From Natronobiforma cellulositropha (GTDB lineage: Archaea; Halobacteriota; Halobacteria; Halobacteriales; Natrialbaceae): a stretch of 64,000 nt of DNA. The notes beneath the pieces were generated by a model. It searched no databases. It saw only the letters and a list, made by a program, of their open reading frames with translations, and was not told where the DNA came from. Every line of letters starts with the position of its first letter. The stretch's first letter is position 1. Below are positions 41,797 to 51,122 of this stretch, in pieces. A program made the translations under genes and the position numbers. The stretch is from the NCBI RefSeq assembly GCF_025629245.1, contig NZ_JANZXN010000030.1:178856-242855 (forward strand), given 5' to 3'.

Positions 41797-43530
41797 ATGG
41801 TACGAATGCGTCCCAACGAGGAGCGAGCGTCGCCGACGACTGACTTACGCGGACGTACATCGAGGACGGAGCTCTCAGTTCCCGGGGAGCTCATCGTCGC
41901 GTCCAACCGACAACCGTACCGACACGAGTACGTCTCCGCACCGCCTGCCGGCCGTCGTCCATCAGACGAAGCGGTCTCTGATTCAGATGGCACCGCCACC
42001 GACGGTGGATTCGTCGACGTCGGCCGCAACCGCGATACACAGCCAGCCCGGTCTGAAATCACGGTCGAGTGTCCGACTGGTGGTCTCACGGCGGGTCTCG
42101 ACCCCGTACTCTCTCGTTCCGGTGGCACCTGGATCGCCTGGGGCGACGGCGAGGCTGACCGCGCCGTCGCCGACGAGGACGGGTGCGTGCGCGTCCCGCC
42201 CGGAGACGAATCGTACACCTTGCGCCGGGTCTGGCTCTCAGACGCGGCCGTCGACGGCTACTACTACGGCTACAGCAACCGCGTCCTCTGGCCAACGTGT
42301 CACGAACTGCTCGAGTACGTCGACCACCGTCCCGACGACTGGACCTGGTATCGCCGGGTCAACCGGGAGTTCGCCGACGCGGTCGTCGACCACGCGAGCG
42401 AGGACGCGGTAGTCTGGCTCCAGGACTACCACCTCGGTCTCGCACCCCGGCTGATCCGCGAGTCCGTCCCCGAGTCGGTGACGATCGCACAGTTCTGGCA
42501 CATCCCCTGGCCGCGTCCGTCCGTCTTCGGATCGAGTCCACTCGAGACGACCCTGCTCGAGGGACTGCTCGGCAACGACTTCCTCGGGTTCCACATCGAG
42601 GAGTACTGCGACGCATTTCTGGCCACCGTCGACTCGCACCTTCCCGACGCGTCGGTCGAGTACGCTTCCGGGACGGTTCGCTACGACGGCACCGAGACAC
42701 GGGTCGGCGCGACCCCGATGGGTGTCGACGCAGAGACGTACGACCGCCAGAGCAGGGCGCTCGACGGCTCGCGCTGGGAATCGATCCGCTCGCGCTACGG
42801 GATTCCAGACGACGTCACCGTCGGTCTCGGCGTCGACCGTCTCGACTACTCCAAAGGTATCCCTGCGCGTCTCGACGCCATCGAGCGGTTGTTCGAACGG
42901 TACCCATCCAGACGCGAGGCGTTCACGTTCGTTCAGAAGGCGACGCCCAGTCGAACGGACATCCCGGCGTACGCGGTTCACGGTGAGCGCGTCCGCGAAG
43001 CGGTCGGCCGCATCAACGACCGGTTCGGAACCGAAACCTGGCAGCCCATCGTCTACACCGAGGACGTCATCTCGCGTGAGGATCTCTGTGCGCTCTATCG
43101 CTACGCAGACCTGCTGGTCGTGAGTTCGCTCCTCGACGGGATGAACCTCGTCGCCCAGGAGTACGTCGCCTCGAGCGTCGACGGTGAGGGAACGCTCGTC
43201 TTGAGCGACCGGGCAGGCGTTGCCTCGTCGTTCGACGATGCGGCGTACACGGTCGATCCGACCAACGTCGATGCGCTCGCCGACGCGATAGACGAGGCAC
43301 TCTCGGCGTCACCCCTCGAGCGACACCGCCGTATGACTCGCCTGCGCGAACACACGTTCGCGCGCGACCTCGAGTGGTGGATGACCCGCCAGTTCGAAGT
43401 GATCTCCCGCCTCCACGACCACGAACACCCCGACTCGGAGACCGCCGTGACCGACGGCCGAAACCATCTGAGCGACGACGCCAACGAGCCGGCCACAGAC
43501 GCAGACTCGAGCAACTCTCCTTCCTGCTGA
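41797..43530 (+). CDS. otsA: Trehalose-6-phosphate synthase (GT20)
   Basis: The 577-residue GT-B glycosyltransferase makes trehalose-6-P from UDP- or GDP-glucose and glucose-6-P. Motifs: IVASNRQPY, then PTGGLTAGL; VWLQDYHLGLAPRLIR; AQFWHIPWPRPSVFG; LGVDRLDYSKGIPARL; and LLVVSSLLDGMNLVAQEYVA. The N-terminus has an inserted acidic segment (about 50-85) relative to E. coli OtsA, and a Ser/Asp-rich tail of about 40 residues ends the protein. A TATA-like TATAAGAG lies at 41741-41748. The phosphatase gene follows 8 bp after the stop. Trehalose is a compatible solute, present in some haloarchaea. Confidence 0.94.
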   Translation: MVRMRPNEERASPTTDLRGRTSRTELSVPGELIVASNRQPYRHEYVSAPPAGRRPSDEAVSDSDGTATDGGFVDVGRNRDTQPARSEITVECPTGGLTAGLDPVLSRSGGTWIAWGDGEADRAVADEDGCVRVPPGDESYTLRRVWLSDAAVDGYYYGYSNRVLWPTCHELLEYVDHRPDDWTWYRRVNREFADAVVDHASEDAVVWLQDYHLGLAPRLIRESVPESVTIAQFWHIPWPRPSVFGSSPLETTLLEGLLGNDFLGFHIEEYCDAFLATVDSHLPDASVEYASGTVRYDGTETRVGATPMGVDAETYDRQSRALDGSRWESIRSRYGIPDDVTVGLGVDRLDYSKGIPARLDAIERLFERYPSRREAFTFVQKATPSRTDIPAYAVHGERVREAVGRINDRFGTETWQPIVYTEDVISREDLCALYRYADLLVVSSLLDGMNLVAQEYVASSVDGEGTLVLSDRAGVASSFDDAAYTVDPTNVDALADAIDEALSASPLERHRRMTRLREHTFARDLEWWMTRQFEVISRLHDHEHPDSETAVTDGRNHLSDDANEPATDADSSNSPSC

Positions 43531-43538
43531 TCACCGCC

Positions 43539-44393
43539 ATGTCACTACTGGAACCGACGCACTCGTTCGAGAGGCCGCTGCCCAGCCTTCGAGAGACGAT
43601 CGACCAGGCGAGTGAGACACTCGTCTGTCTCGACTTCGACGGAACCCTCGCACCGATCGTCGACGACCCCGACCGTGCCCGTATCACGCAGTCGAACCGC
43701 CGCGCACTCGAGGCGCTCGCTTCGACACCGGCGGTCACGACCGCGGTCGTTTCCGGCCGTGCGCTCTCTGACGTCCGTTCGCGCGTCCCGGTCCCGGTCA
43801 CCTGTGCCGGTAACCACGGTCTCGAACTGTACCGTGAGGGGTCGCACTCGGTTCATCCGATCGCGAAAAAGCGTGCGAGCACCGTCGAAGAGACTTGTGA
43901 GGCGCTCGAGGACGCCCTCGAGCGCTTCCCGCAGTGTCGCGTCGAGAACAAGCAACTGACGGGGACGGTGCACGTCCGTTCACAGCGCACCCGGACGCGA
44001 ACCCGCGTCCACCGCATCGTACACGAACTGGTCGAGCGCATCGGCGGTGACGCACTCGAGACGTCCCGCGGAAAGCGCGTTCTCGAGATTTCACCGGCTG
44101 TCCCCTGGGGAAAAGGCGATGCGGTCGCGTTGCTCGAGGAGAGCAGTCCAGGTGACCCGTTCGTCCTCTACGTCGGCGACGACGTAACGGACGAATCCGC
44201 CTTCCGGACCGTCGAACCAGACGGAATCGGTGTTCACGTCGGCACCGATCGGCCCTCGGTCGCCTCGTGTCGAGTCACCTCACCGTCGGAGGTCTCGTCG
44301 CTGCTGTCGTGGATCGCTCGCGCTCGCAGTACCGCGGCTACTGACGAATCGGTCGACACGGTGGCCATTGCCTCACCGGCGGGACTCGAGTGA
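43539..44393 (+). CDS. otsB: Trehalose-6-phosphate phosphatase (HAD family)
   Basis: The 284-residue HAD phosphatase has motif I CLDFDGTLAPI (Asp32, Asp34), motif II VVSGRALSDV, the cap region GNHGLELYREG, motif III around KGDAVALL and motif IV VLYVGDDVTDESAF. It dephosphorylates trehalose-6-P. Start set at the ATG at 43539, 8 bp after otsA, so the two form a two-gene operon; the longer upstream frame overlaps otsA. Confidence 0.94.
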   Translation: MSLLEPTHSFERPLPSLRETIDQASETLVCLDFDGTLAPIVDDPDRARITQSNRRALEALASTPAVTTAVVSGRALSDVRSRVPVPVTCAGNHGLELYREGSHSVHPIAKKRASTVEETCEALEDALERFPQCRVENKQLTGTVHVRSQRTRTRTRVHRIVHELVERIGGDALETSRGKRVLEISPAVPWGKGDAVALLEESSPGDPFVLYVGDDVTDESAFRTVEPDGIGVHVGTDRPSVASCRVTSPSEVSSLLSWIARARSTAATDESVDTVAIASPAGLE

Positions 44394-44685
44394 GTCTACG
44401 CGCTCGAGTCCCCCGACGAGACCACCGAAAGAACGGTGTAGGGGGATGAAGGGTGAGACGGAGCGGGGGGAATGTGAGACGTCGCCTGGCAACGACTTTG
44501 ATGGGGGATGTGTGTAGTGCGTTGGAAACGGTATCTCTCGTAGCGCTCTCGTCTACACCCAGATGGATCGTCGCACTATCACCACTTAAAATTTCCGATC
44601 GACATGCGAGTGACGAATTACCGCTTCAGAGCCGAAAGTATTAGTTACCATCGGAAATATAGGTATAGTACGAGTGTGAAAAGCA

Positions 44686-45045
44686 GTGAAACTCAGACAA
44701 CCAACTGACTTCCTCATCCTCGAAGCGCTCGAGGACACGGGTCGAAACGTCGCAACGAACCTCGCCGCCCACACGGGCAAGAGCCGAAAGAACATCAACA
44801 CCCGCCTGCCGGTGCTCGAGGACTACGGTCTGGTCGACAAGATCGGTCCCGCCGAGCGGTCGGGCCTGTACGAGATCACGTCCCTCGGCAAAGCCGCGAT
44901 GATCTACCAGGATCAGTACGACGAAGTCGACGACTTCGAGGCGCTCATCGAAGGGCCGAACGCCAGCGCGCTCGGCCAGTCGCCCGAAGCACAGGCGAGT
45001 TTCGTCCGCGGTGAAGAACAGCCCGAAGACGACGACGACGAGTAA
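44686..45045 (+). CDS. Winged helix-turn-helix regulator (PhiH1-repressor-like)
   Basis: The 119-residue protein has a GTG start. The winged helix occupies residues 5-75 (DFLILEALEDTGRNVATNLAAHTGKSRKNINTRL in part, then YGLVDKIGPAERSGLYEITSLGKAA), followed by a flexible acidic tail ending in a run of Asp. Similar haloarchaeal proteins are called phage PhiH1-repressor-like. A TATA-like AAATATAGG lies at 44656-44664, about 25 bp upstream. An upstream GTG at 44674 is followed at once by a stop. The 292-bp spacer before it holds nothing else supported. Confidence 0.82.
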   Translation: MKLRQPTDFLILEALEDTGRNVATNLAAHTGKSRKNINTRLPVLEDYGLVDKIGPAERSGLYEITSLGKAAMIYQDQYDEVDDFEALIEGPNASALGQSPEAQASFVRGEEQPEDDDDE

Positions 45046-45380
45046 TCGTCACCCACCGCTCGCGCCCGATCCGATGCGTCTGCGCGGCGTGTCGGCCCGG
45101 TTGTCGACTTCCCACACTCCCACTCGAACAGTGGCGGGGTAGGGAGGGGGACACGAGAGCTACGGCGTCGTCCCACCGACGGTCGTCCACGGGACGACGG
45201 GCTTCAGACCGTCACTATCGCTACTGGTAGGGCCGCTTACGAACACGGCGTTCGTATCACCACTCTCTCACATACCCGAGAGCCGTGGCGCTGCTCGCCG
45301 CTGTGTCCACTGGTGATACTGCTCACCGTCGTTCCGCCAGAGACCTCCGGTCGTCCCCCAGTCTCCTCCTCGAGTGTCGA
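45046..45380. other. 335-bp convergent spacer without a gene
   Basis: It lies between the stop codons of the winged-helix gene (+) and the membrane protein gene (-). Contains a G-rich patch (GGCGGGGTAGGGAGGGGGAC near 45132). No gene seen. Confidence 0.5.
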
Positions 45381-46175
45381 CTACCCCCTGGTGCGCACTC
45401 GCTCGAGGAGCGTCTCGCCTCCTTCTGCGAGCGCGACGAACGAGAGCGCCCAGAGGGCGACGAGTGCCCCTCCGGCGACGCCGAGACTCGAGCCCTGTTC
45501 GCCGCCGGGGTAGGCGATCGAGGCGAGACCGAAGACGATCAGTAAGGACGCCGCCGCGTACACCGGGTAGCGCCACCCGATTCCGCGAGCGCTCCCGTAC
45601 AGTGCGAGACCAGCGACGCTCAGCCCCATCGCTGCCATGAACAGGTAGTGGTCGAACTGAACGTGGCCGTCGTTGAGCGTCAACTGTGCGTTGAGTTCCA
45701 CGCCAGCGAACGTGATCGCGCCGACCGCCGTCACCCCTGCCACGACGGCGAGGCGCTTGTCGACGCTCTCGAGGGAGGGAAGCTGGTCGCTGGCTGCCGG
45801 GTGGACGATGGCCATCCCAACCAGCAGACCGAGCAGGAGGACGAACACCGGCGAGAACGTCCCGGCGAGCGTGAAGACGGTTACGAACGCGACCCACATG
45901 ATGATCGCGCTGTGGAGTGCGCCAACGCGCTCGCTGGGTCGGACTGCCTGCACGACGACGCCGAGGACGAGCAGCCCCAGGAAGCTTCCGAGGACGAAGT
46001 GGTGGAGTTCGTGGCTGGCGTAGTAGTACTCGCCGAGGAAGATGCCCGTCCAGAACGTCATCGGCTCGGCAAATGCGGGAAGGGCCAAAGCGAGAAACGC
46101 GACCCCGAAGAGTCCGAACAGCCCGATTTTCAAGCGCTCACGTGTGAACTCCCTTCTCACGTTCGCCAGACTCAT
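45381..46175 (-). CDS. Seven-TM-type haloarchaeal membrane protein
   Basis: The 264-residue polytopic protein has about seven to eight hydrophobic segments (for example residues 18-38, 60-80, 85-105, 108-128, 150-170, 180-205, 210-235). Between segments one and two is YYASHELHHFVLG, with conserved-looking His pairs, and after segment four VHPAASDQLPSLE. No signal peptide and no transporter motif. Possibly a sensory or metal-related membrane protein; no function recognised. Upstream, a TATA-like patch (46279-46292) is about 105 bp away, implying a 5' leader. Confidence 0.7.
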   Translation of the reverse strand: MSLANVRREFTRERLKIGLFGLFGVAFLALALPAFAEPMTFWTGIFLGEYYYASHELHHFVLGSFLGLLVLGVVVQAVRPSERVGALHSAIIMWVAFVTVFTLAGTFSPVFVLLLGLLVGMAIVHPAASDQLPSLESVDKRLAVVAGVTAVGAITFAGVELNAQLTLNDGHVQFDHYLFMAAMGLSVAGLALYGSARGIGWRYPVYAAASLLIVFGLASIAYPGGEQGSSLGVAGGALVALWALSFVALAEGGETLLERVRTRG

Positions 46176-46334
46176 CGCTGTCCCTCTGCTGGGTATCGAG
46201 CGTTCGCTCGCGTCTTCGAGGTGGTACTCGCTTCCGTCAGTGATGGATCACACGTACACATCCGACCGTTGTTCGGACAGATATACTATATACGTACCTG
46301 TCGTCGAGTCGGTCGCCTATCCACTCCTCTCGAG

Positions 46335-47105
46335 TTACTCCTCCACACCTACTCTCGAGTTACTCCTCCACCTCGTAACCCCTCCCTGGTACCTCTCGAG
46401 CTGGCGCTGTGCACACGCGGAGTACGAGAACGTGAGCTTCCGCTCGAGACCGTCGGTGTCGGGATAGGCCGTTCCGCACGCGGAGCGATCGAGATCGTAC
46501 GACGGGTCCCAGGCGTAAGCGCTGAGCATCGGCGTCGCCACGACGGCGGACCCCTTCCGGAACGCCACCCCGTGCTCGTGGTCGAGACCGAGTGCGTGCC
46601 CGACTTCGTGGATGAGAATCTGTACGACGCGTGCCGGTGTGCGGTTCTCGACGATGCCAGGATCTCCGACGAGCGGCTCGAGTCGGTCGACGAACCGCGC
46701 CCCGCCGACCGACGCGACGTGGGGGAGTCCGTACCCCGTCGGCGCGGTTCGCATCTGCCCGTCGGTGACCAGCAGGTTCACGTCCGCGACGGGATCGACC
46801 GGTCCCCGTCCCAGCGCACCCGCACCGACCATCGCGGGCCACTCGCCGTGGATCGTCACTCGAGCACCGTCTTCGGTCGAGACGGGGACCGACCCGCCGA
46901 AGGTGATCCTCGCTCGCCAGTGTCCGAACTCGAGTGCGAACCCGAGGTACTCGCGGATTCTCGCCTCGAGTCGGTCGTACGCCGACGCGGCTTCCGAGAA
47001 CCAGACGCGGACGTCGATCGAACCGACCGGTGGCCGCGTCGTGTAGCCGATGACGCCGAGCGAGGCGAGCGACCCGACCGCCCCAACGAACGCTCGCCGT
47101 TTCAC
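46335..47105 (-). CDS. Secreted matrixin-like (M10-type) zinc metalloprotease
   Basis: The 256-residue protein has an N-terminal signal (MKRRAFVGAVGSLASLGVIGY, Tat-like RR) and the full metzincin motif HEVGHALGLDHEHG (HExxHxxGxxH) near 168-181, followed by a likely Met-turn TPMLSAYAWD. It is predicted to be exported and proteolytic. Cysteines after the active site (DRSACGTAYP, SYSACAQ) could form a disulfide. A 20-bp direct repeat (46327-46346 and 46352-46371) overlaps its stop codon, which changes the last residues. It is upstream of the membrane protein gene on the same strand, 160 bp apart. Confidence 0.85.
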   Translation of the reverse strand: MKRRAFVGAVGSLASLGVIGYTTRPPVGSIDVRVWFSEAASAYDRLEARIREYLGFALEFGHWRARITFGGSVPVSTEDGARVTIHGEWPAMVGAGALGRGPVDPVADVNLLVTDGQMRTAPTGYGLPHVASVGGARFVDRLEPLVGDPGIVENRTPARVVQILIHEVGHALGLDHEHGVAFRKGSAVVATPMLSAYAWDPSYDLDRSACGTAYPDTDGLERKLTFSYSACAQRQLERYQGGVTRWRSNSRVGVEE

Positions 47106-47358
47106 GCGAGGAACTCGAGAGCCAGTCGGGGAATCTCCCGACGTTCACATGTTCACGGTATATGTGACTCTCTCCGATTCCGATTCGTCACGCCAGCGGC
47201 GCTGTCGCGTCGGTGGAGACGTCTCGACTCGAGTCGGACCTGCGACGAGTACGCCTCCGCACATGGTGCACGTCTGAAGCCGCGTCAGGGGGTCTCGCTC
47301 GTCGTATCTTCCGCAGAAAGACGTATCGTTTAAATCTCGCACCTTCGTTGTTCCGGTA

Positions 47359-48582
47359 GTGCTCGAAATTTTACTGGTCCTCGGTATCCTGGTTGCCGCC
47401 TTCGTAGGGTACAACATCGGTGGGGCGACGACCGGTGTCTCGTTCGGCCCGGCGGTCGGTGCTCACGTCCTCTCGAAACTGGGGGCGGCGGCGTTGATGT
47501 CCGTATTCTTCTTTCTCGGCGGGTGGATCGTCGGACCCGCCGTCGTCGACACCCTCGGAAACGACCTCGTGCCGGAGACGATTCTCACCCTCGAGACCGG
47601 CATCGCGGTGCTGTTTTTCATCGGTCTCGCACTGTTCGCGGGGAACCTCTTCGGCGTCCCCGCCTCGACGTCGATGACCGCGGTGGGATCGATCGCTGGT
47701 CTCGGCATCGCGACGGGGACGCTCGACTGGGCGACGATGGGCCGGATCGTCATCTGGTGGATCGTCGCCCCCGTCGTCGCCTTCTGGGTCAGCGGCGTCA
47801 TCGGCCGGTACTTCTACCCGACGATCAACGAGTGGGTCGCTATCTCCCGACGCGAGACCCACCTCTGGGTCGTCGACCGCACGTCCGCGATTCCCCGGGT
47901 TCGCGCTGCAGAGGGGACCGACCGCCGCGAGATCACGGGGTCGCTGATCGTCGTCGCCATCGGCTGTTACATGGCGTTCAGTTCGGGTGCGTCGAACGTC
48001 GCCAACGCCGTCGCCCCGCTGGTCGGTAGCGGGGCGCTCGACTTCGAACGCGAACTCTCGGTCGCGACGCTCGTCGTGACGATCGGTGAGATGCAGTGGG
48101 GCGTCATCATCGCCGGTCTCGCCGTCACCATCGGGGCGTTCACCATCGCCCGGCGAACGCTCGAGACGATGGGCAACGACATCACCAACCTCCCGCTGAC
48201 CGCGGCGGTCGTCGTGATGACCGTCTCGGCGACGATCGTCACCCTCCTCTCGGCGATCGGCATTCCGGTCCAGCTCGTGATCGTGGCGACGATGAGCATC
48301 GTCGGTCTCGGCTGGGGTCGTGCGACCCGGACCGCCACGGTCTCCGACGCCGTCCGCGGTGAGAAGAAGACGAGCGTCTCCGTGGGTGCGCTGACCGCCG
48401 AGCAGGAGGGAGAACCCGCGCCTGCCATCGGTGAAGAACGGACGAGTGACATCCCCCGTTCGTCCGACCTGTTCGACCCGTCGACGACCGCACGCGTGAT
48501 CGCCATCCAGAACTTCGTTCCCGTTCTCGCGACGATCGGTGCCTATCTCACCTTCCGATTCGTCCCCGTCTTCGGATTCTAA
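47359..48582 (+). CDS. pitA: Inorganic phosphate transporter, Pit family
   Basis: The 407-residue membrane protein with a GTG start has about ten membrane segments and the duplicated Pit signature: VGYNIGGATTGVSFGPAVGAHV near the start and SSGASNVANAVAPLVGSG in the middle (the second copy of the GANDVANA motif). A soluble acidic loop (about 330-385) precedes the last segments. The first copy lacks the usual GAND sequence, so the cation or anion could differ. It imports phosphate with H+ or Na+. Confidence 0.9.
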   Translation: MLEILLVLGILVAAFVGYNIGGATTGVSFGPAVGAHVLSKLGAAALMSVFFFLGGWIVGPAVVDTLGNDLVPETILTLETGIAVLFFIGLALFAGNLFGVPASTSMTAVGSIAGLGIATGTLDWATMGRIVIWWIVAPVVAFWVSGVIGRYFYPTINEWVAISRRETHLWVVDRTSAIPRVRAAEGTDRREITGSLIVVAIGCYMAFSSGASNVANAVAPLVGSGALDFERELSVATLVVTIGEMQWGVIIAGLAVTIGAFTIARRTLETMGNDITNLPLTAAVVVMTVSATIVTLLSAIGIPVQLVIVATMSIVGLGWGRATRTATVSDAVRGEKKTSVSVGALTAEQEGEPAPAIGEERTSDIPRSSDLFDPSTTARVIAIQNFVPVLATIGAYLTFRFVPVFGF

Positions 48583-48708
48583 GTGGGTCGGTTTCCGTAC
48601 CAGCCTCTTACACACCGGAGAGCGCGTCCGATGGGACGCACCGACCGCGTTGCGGGGGCACTCCCGCTCCCTCGTCGAACCGTCCGATCCGCTCTTCCAC
48701 GCCCCGAC

Positions 48709-48728
48709 ACACCACGTTTCCGGTGAAG
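48709..48728 (-). repeat. Outlying origin box in a 554-bp spacer
   Basis: ACACCACGTTTCCGGTGAAG is within one base of the copy at 38663-38682. It is 8.5 kb from the nearest other box, in the spacer 48583-49136 downstream of pitA. The rest of that spacer holds an AT-rich patch (CGTATATTATGCTATCGAATAAG near 48799-48821) and no supported gene. Confidence 0.75.
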
Positions 48729-49136
48729 ATCCATCGACTGCAGCGGGTTCGTCTTTCCACCGCGTCACGATCGACGTGACGGCGGCTGAGACTGCCCGTA
48801 TATTATGCTATCGAATAAGATTATCATCCTGTAGTCCCTAGCCGGACCTGCCTTCGTCGTTGGAGGCAGGCTCTGAAAGCGAGGGGTCTCCATTCGAGAC
48901 ACCACCTACCACCCCCTCGCCACGGAGCTACGAACACGCTCGAGGAAACTCCTCGAACCACCAGCGACTGCTACTTTCACACCGACCTGTACAATACTAT
49001 TGCCAAAACATTTCGGTATATTGGCGGTTCGTCGCTGCTTTTACACCGTTTGCACTGTCTACACATGTTCGACCGCCTGGGCGTCCGGACTCCCCGGTTC
49101 GAGGAGAGCGTCCTGGCCACCCACACGAGCACGCCG

Positions 49137-49385
49137 TCAGAGGTGGCCTTTCTCCTCGAGTGCCTCGATGACGTCGTCGACGAACTCGTCGACGTTCTCG
49201 TAGGGGAAGTCACCGGAGAGTTTGGTGTTCAACTCCATCGCCGTCATCTCGAACTCCTCCGATTCGAACCTCGTTCCCGGCCCGTTGGGCAGCGCTGGCA
49301 CGAGATCCATCGGACTCGAGATGGGGTAGTCGGCGCCTTCGAACGCCTCGGTGAACTGCGCTCTGAGTTCGGCTTCGTCTGCCAT
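49137..49385 (-). CDS. MTH865-like small protein
   Basis: The 82-residue protein matches the MTH865 family (PF07747): LRAQFTEAFEGADYPISSPMDL, ALPNGPGTRFESEEFEMTAMEL and SGDFPYENVDEFVDDVIEAL. It is a small helical, EF-hand-like fold of unknown function. Start set at the ATG at 49385. A minus-strand TATA-like TTTATTATTTA at 49404-49415 lies 19-30 bp upstream. Confidence 0.85.
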   Translation of the reverse strand: MADEAELRAQFTEAFEGADYPISSPMDLVPALPNGPGTRFESEEFEMTAMELNTKLSGDFPYENVDEFVDDVIEALEEKGHL

Positions 49386-49549
49386 ACAGTCGATTTCGGC
49401 TGGATAAATAATAAACCCGTTGATAATCTGCATTGGATGTCCACGACGCCTCTCGGCGCTGTCTCACGAGACCCACATCGACGGTCCGTCGTCCGGGCAC
49501 ACGTCGCCAGCATCGTCTCGAGACTCCCTGACCGCTCGGCCGACTCGGG

Positions 49550-50263
49550 TCAGAGTCGCCGCATGAACTCGGGGAGGATACCCCGTTCGCTCGAGTCGCC
49601 GCCACCGACCGGTTCGGCGGCGGGGTGCGTCCCGCTCGGTGCCGCCGCGTCGGCATCGTTCGCGTACGCCGTCTGCTCCGGCGCACTCGCGGCTGCCTCC
49701 GTCGGCTGTGACCCATCCGTCTCGGGACCGTCGGTCGCTTCCGTCCCGGCCGCTGCAACGGCCGCCTCGAACGCCTCGGGCGTCTCCGGCCCGAAGTAGT
49801 AGGGTTCGTTCGGCGCGAAGTACGCCATCAACTGCAGGTTGGCGTATCCGGCGACTACGAGCGCGACGGGCATGGCGATGTCCGGGAGGAGGATCACGAG
49901 GAAGACCGCCAGCGGCGAGTAGACGAAGTACGCCACCACTCGGAACCAGTTATCGACGTAGGCGTCGACGACGTAGGCGTAGAGTCCGTACGCGCCGATC
50001 ACGAGACCGACGTCGAGGTAGATTCCTACCATGAAGCCCGTTCCGCCGGCGACCATCGCGTGAACGGCGAGCGCGAACGCCCCGGCCAGTACCGTGGTTC
50101 TGTTGACGTACGTCTCGTCGAGAGCCATCCCCGCAACGAGCAATCCGAGTTGTAACAGCGGTGCGGCGATCCACCACGGAAACGCGTCGAAGAGCAGTGC
50201 GAACGACGGAACCGGCGCGGTCGACGAGAGGAGCGACAGGGCGGCGAAGAGAGACATACTCAT
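49550..50263 (-). CDS. Haloarchaeal multi-pass membrane protein with acidic tail
   Basis: The 237-residue protein has about five membrane segments in residues 20-165 (LLQLGLLVAGMALDETYVNRT, GFMVGIYLDVGLVIGAYGLYAYVV). A low-complexity Ala/Glu/Thr/Ser tail (170-237) probably sits in the cytoplasm. No known family motif seen. The neighbouring genes give no functional clue. Confidence 0.72.
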   Translation of the reverse strand: MSMSLFAALSLLSSTAPVPSFALLFDAFPWWIAAPLLQLGLLVAGMALDETYVNRTTVLAGAFALAVHAMVAGGTGFMVGIYLDVGLVIGAYGLYAYVVDAYVDNWFRVVAYFVYSPLAVFLVILLPDIAMPVALVVAGYANLQLMAYFAPNEPYYFGPETPEAFEAAVAAAGTEATDGPETDGSQPTEAAASAPEQTAYANDADAAAPSGTHPAAEPVGGGDSSERGILPEFMRRL

Positions 50264-50518
50264 ACCGTACTCGATGTCGACTAGATCCGCTCAGATCGTC
50301 TTCAACGTTCGTCCCGTATCGAGCCTCGATACGAACCTCGAGTCTCGAGGTCCTCGTGGTGACCGCCCGCTCGAGTCCCCCTCCAGATCCACGCCACCGT
50401 CACTGCCCGGTGGCAGCCGTCGGGGTCACGACCGTCGTTCCGTGTCTCGATTTTCCCCGTGAGCGAACCGAATTAACGATCACAACAGTGATTAGTCCCG
50501 AGCAACGTTGTGTGTGCC

Positions 50519-50923
50519 ATGGCCAAAGATACCGTCAGATACCCCGACAACGTCGTCGAGCAGATCGACTCGCTCGTCGAGGACGGTATGTTCGAGAGCA
50601 AATCGGAGTTCTACCGGTTCTCCGCCGAGTACGTCCTGACGCTCATCGACTCGGACCACGAGCCGGAGACGTTCAACTACGACGAGATTCTCTCCGAGCT
50701 CTCGATCGACGAACAGGCACACCGAAACCTCGCGCTCGGCACCGACGGCGGAACGTTCTTCCTCGACGCGGTGATCACGATCCGAAAACACGGTCTCCGT
50801 GGCAACTACGAGGCTGCAGAGCGCTTCATCGACACCCACTACGACCCCACCGACCAGGAGTGTATCATCTTAGAGGAACTACTCGGCTCCTACCGTGACG
50901 CTCCGAACTCCCGCCCGATGTGA
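50519..50923 (+). CDS. Ribbon-helix-helix (CopG/MetJ-type) transcription regulator
   Basis: The 134-residue protein starts MAKDTVRYPDNVVEQIDSLVEDGMF and continues SKSEFYRFSAEYVLTLID, a clear RHH strand-helix-helix. The longer C-terminal half (55-134) with LDAVITIRKHGLRGNYEAAERFIDTHYD resembles an effector or oligomerisation domain and contains no obvious metal site. Haloarchaeal RHH proteins of this shape include the CdrL-type cell-division regulators, but I cannot assign that role. Start set at the ATG at 50519 rather than the GTG at 50510. Confidence 0.85.
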   Translation: MAKDTVRYPDNVVEQIDSLVEDGMFESKSEFYRFSAEYVLTLIDSDHEPETFNYDEILSELSIDEQAHRNLALGTDGGTFFLDAVITIRKHGLRGNYEAAERFIDTHYDPTDQECIILEELLGSYRDAPNSRPM

Positions 50924-50956
50924 ACGTTCCCAGACCGCTGCGTTCATCACCTCTCC

Positions 50957-51118
<162 letters not shown>

Positions 51119-51122
51119 TCGC

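Noticed and set aside
45268-45897. 209-residue minus-strand frame.
   Set aside because: Arg-rich out-of-frame shadow of the membrane protein gene at 45381-46175.
46327-46371. 20-bp direct repeat at the 3' end of the protease gene.
   Set aside because: It changes only the last residues and shows no further copies; most likely a small local duplication without function.
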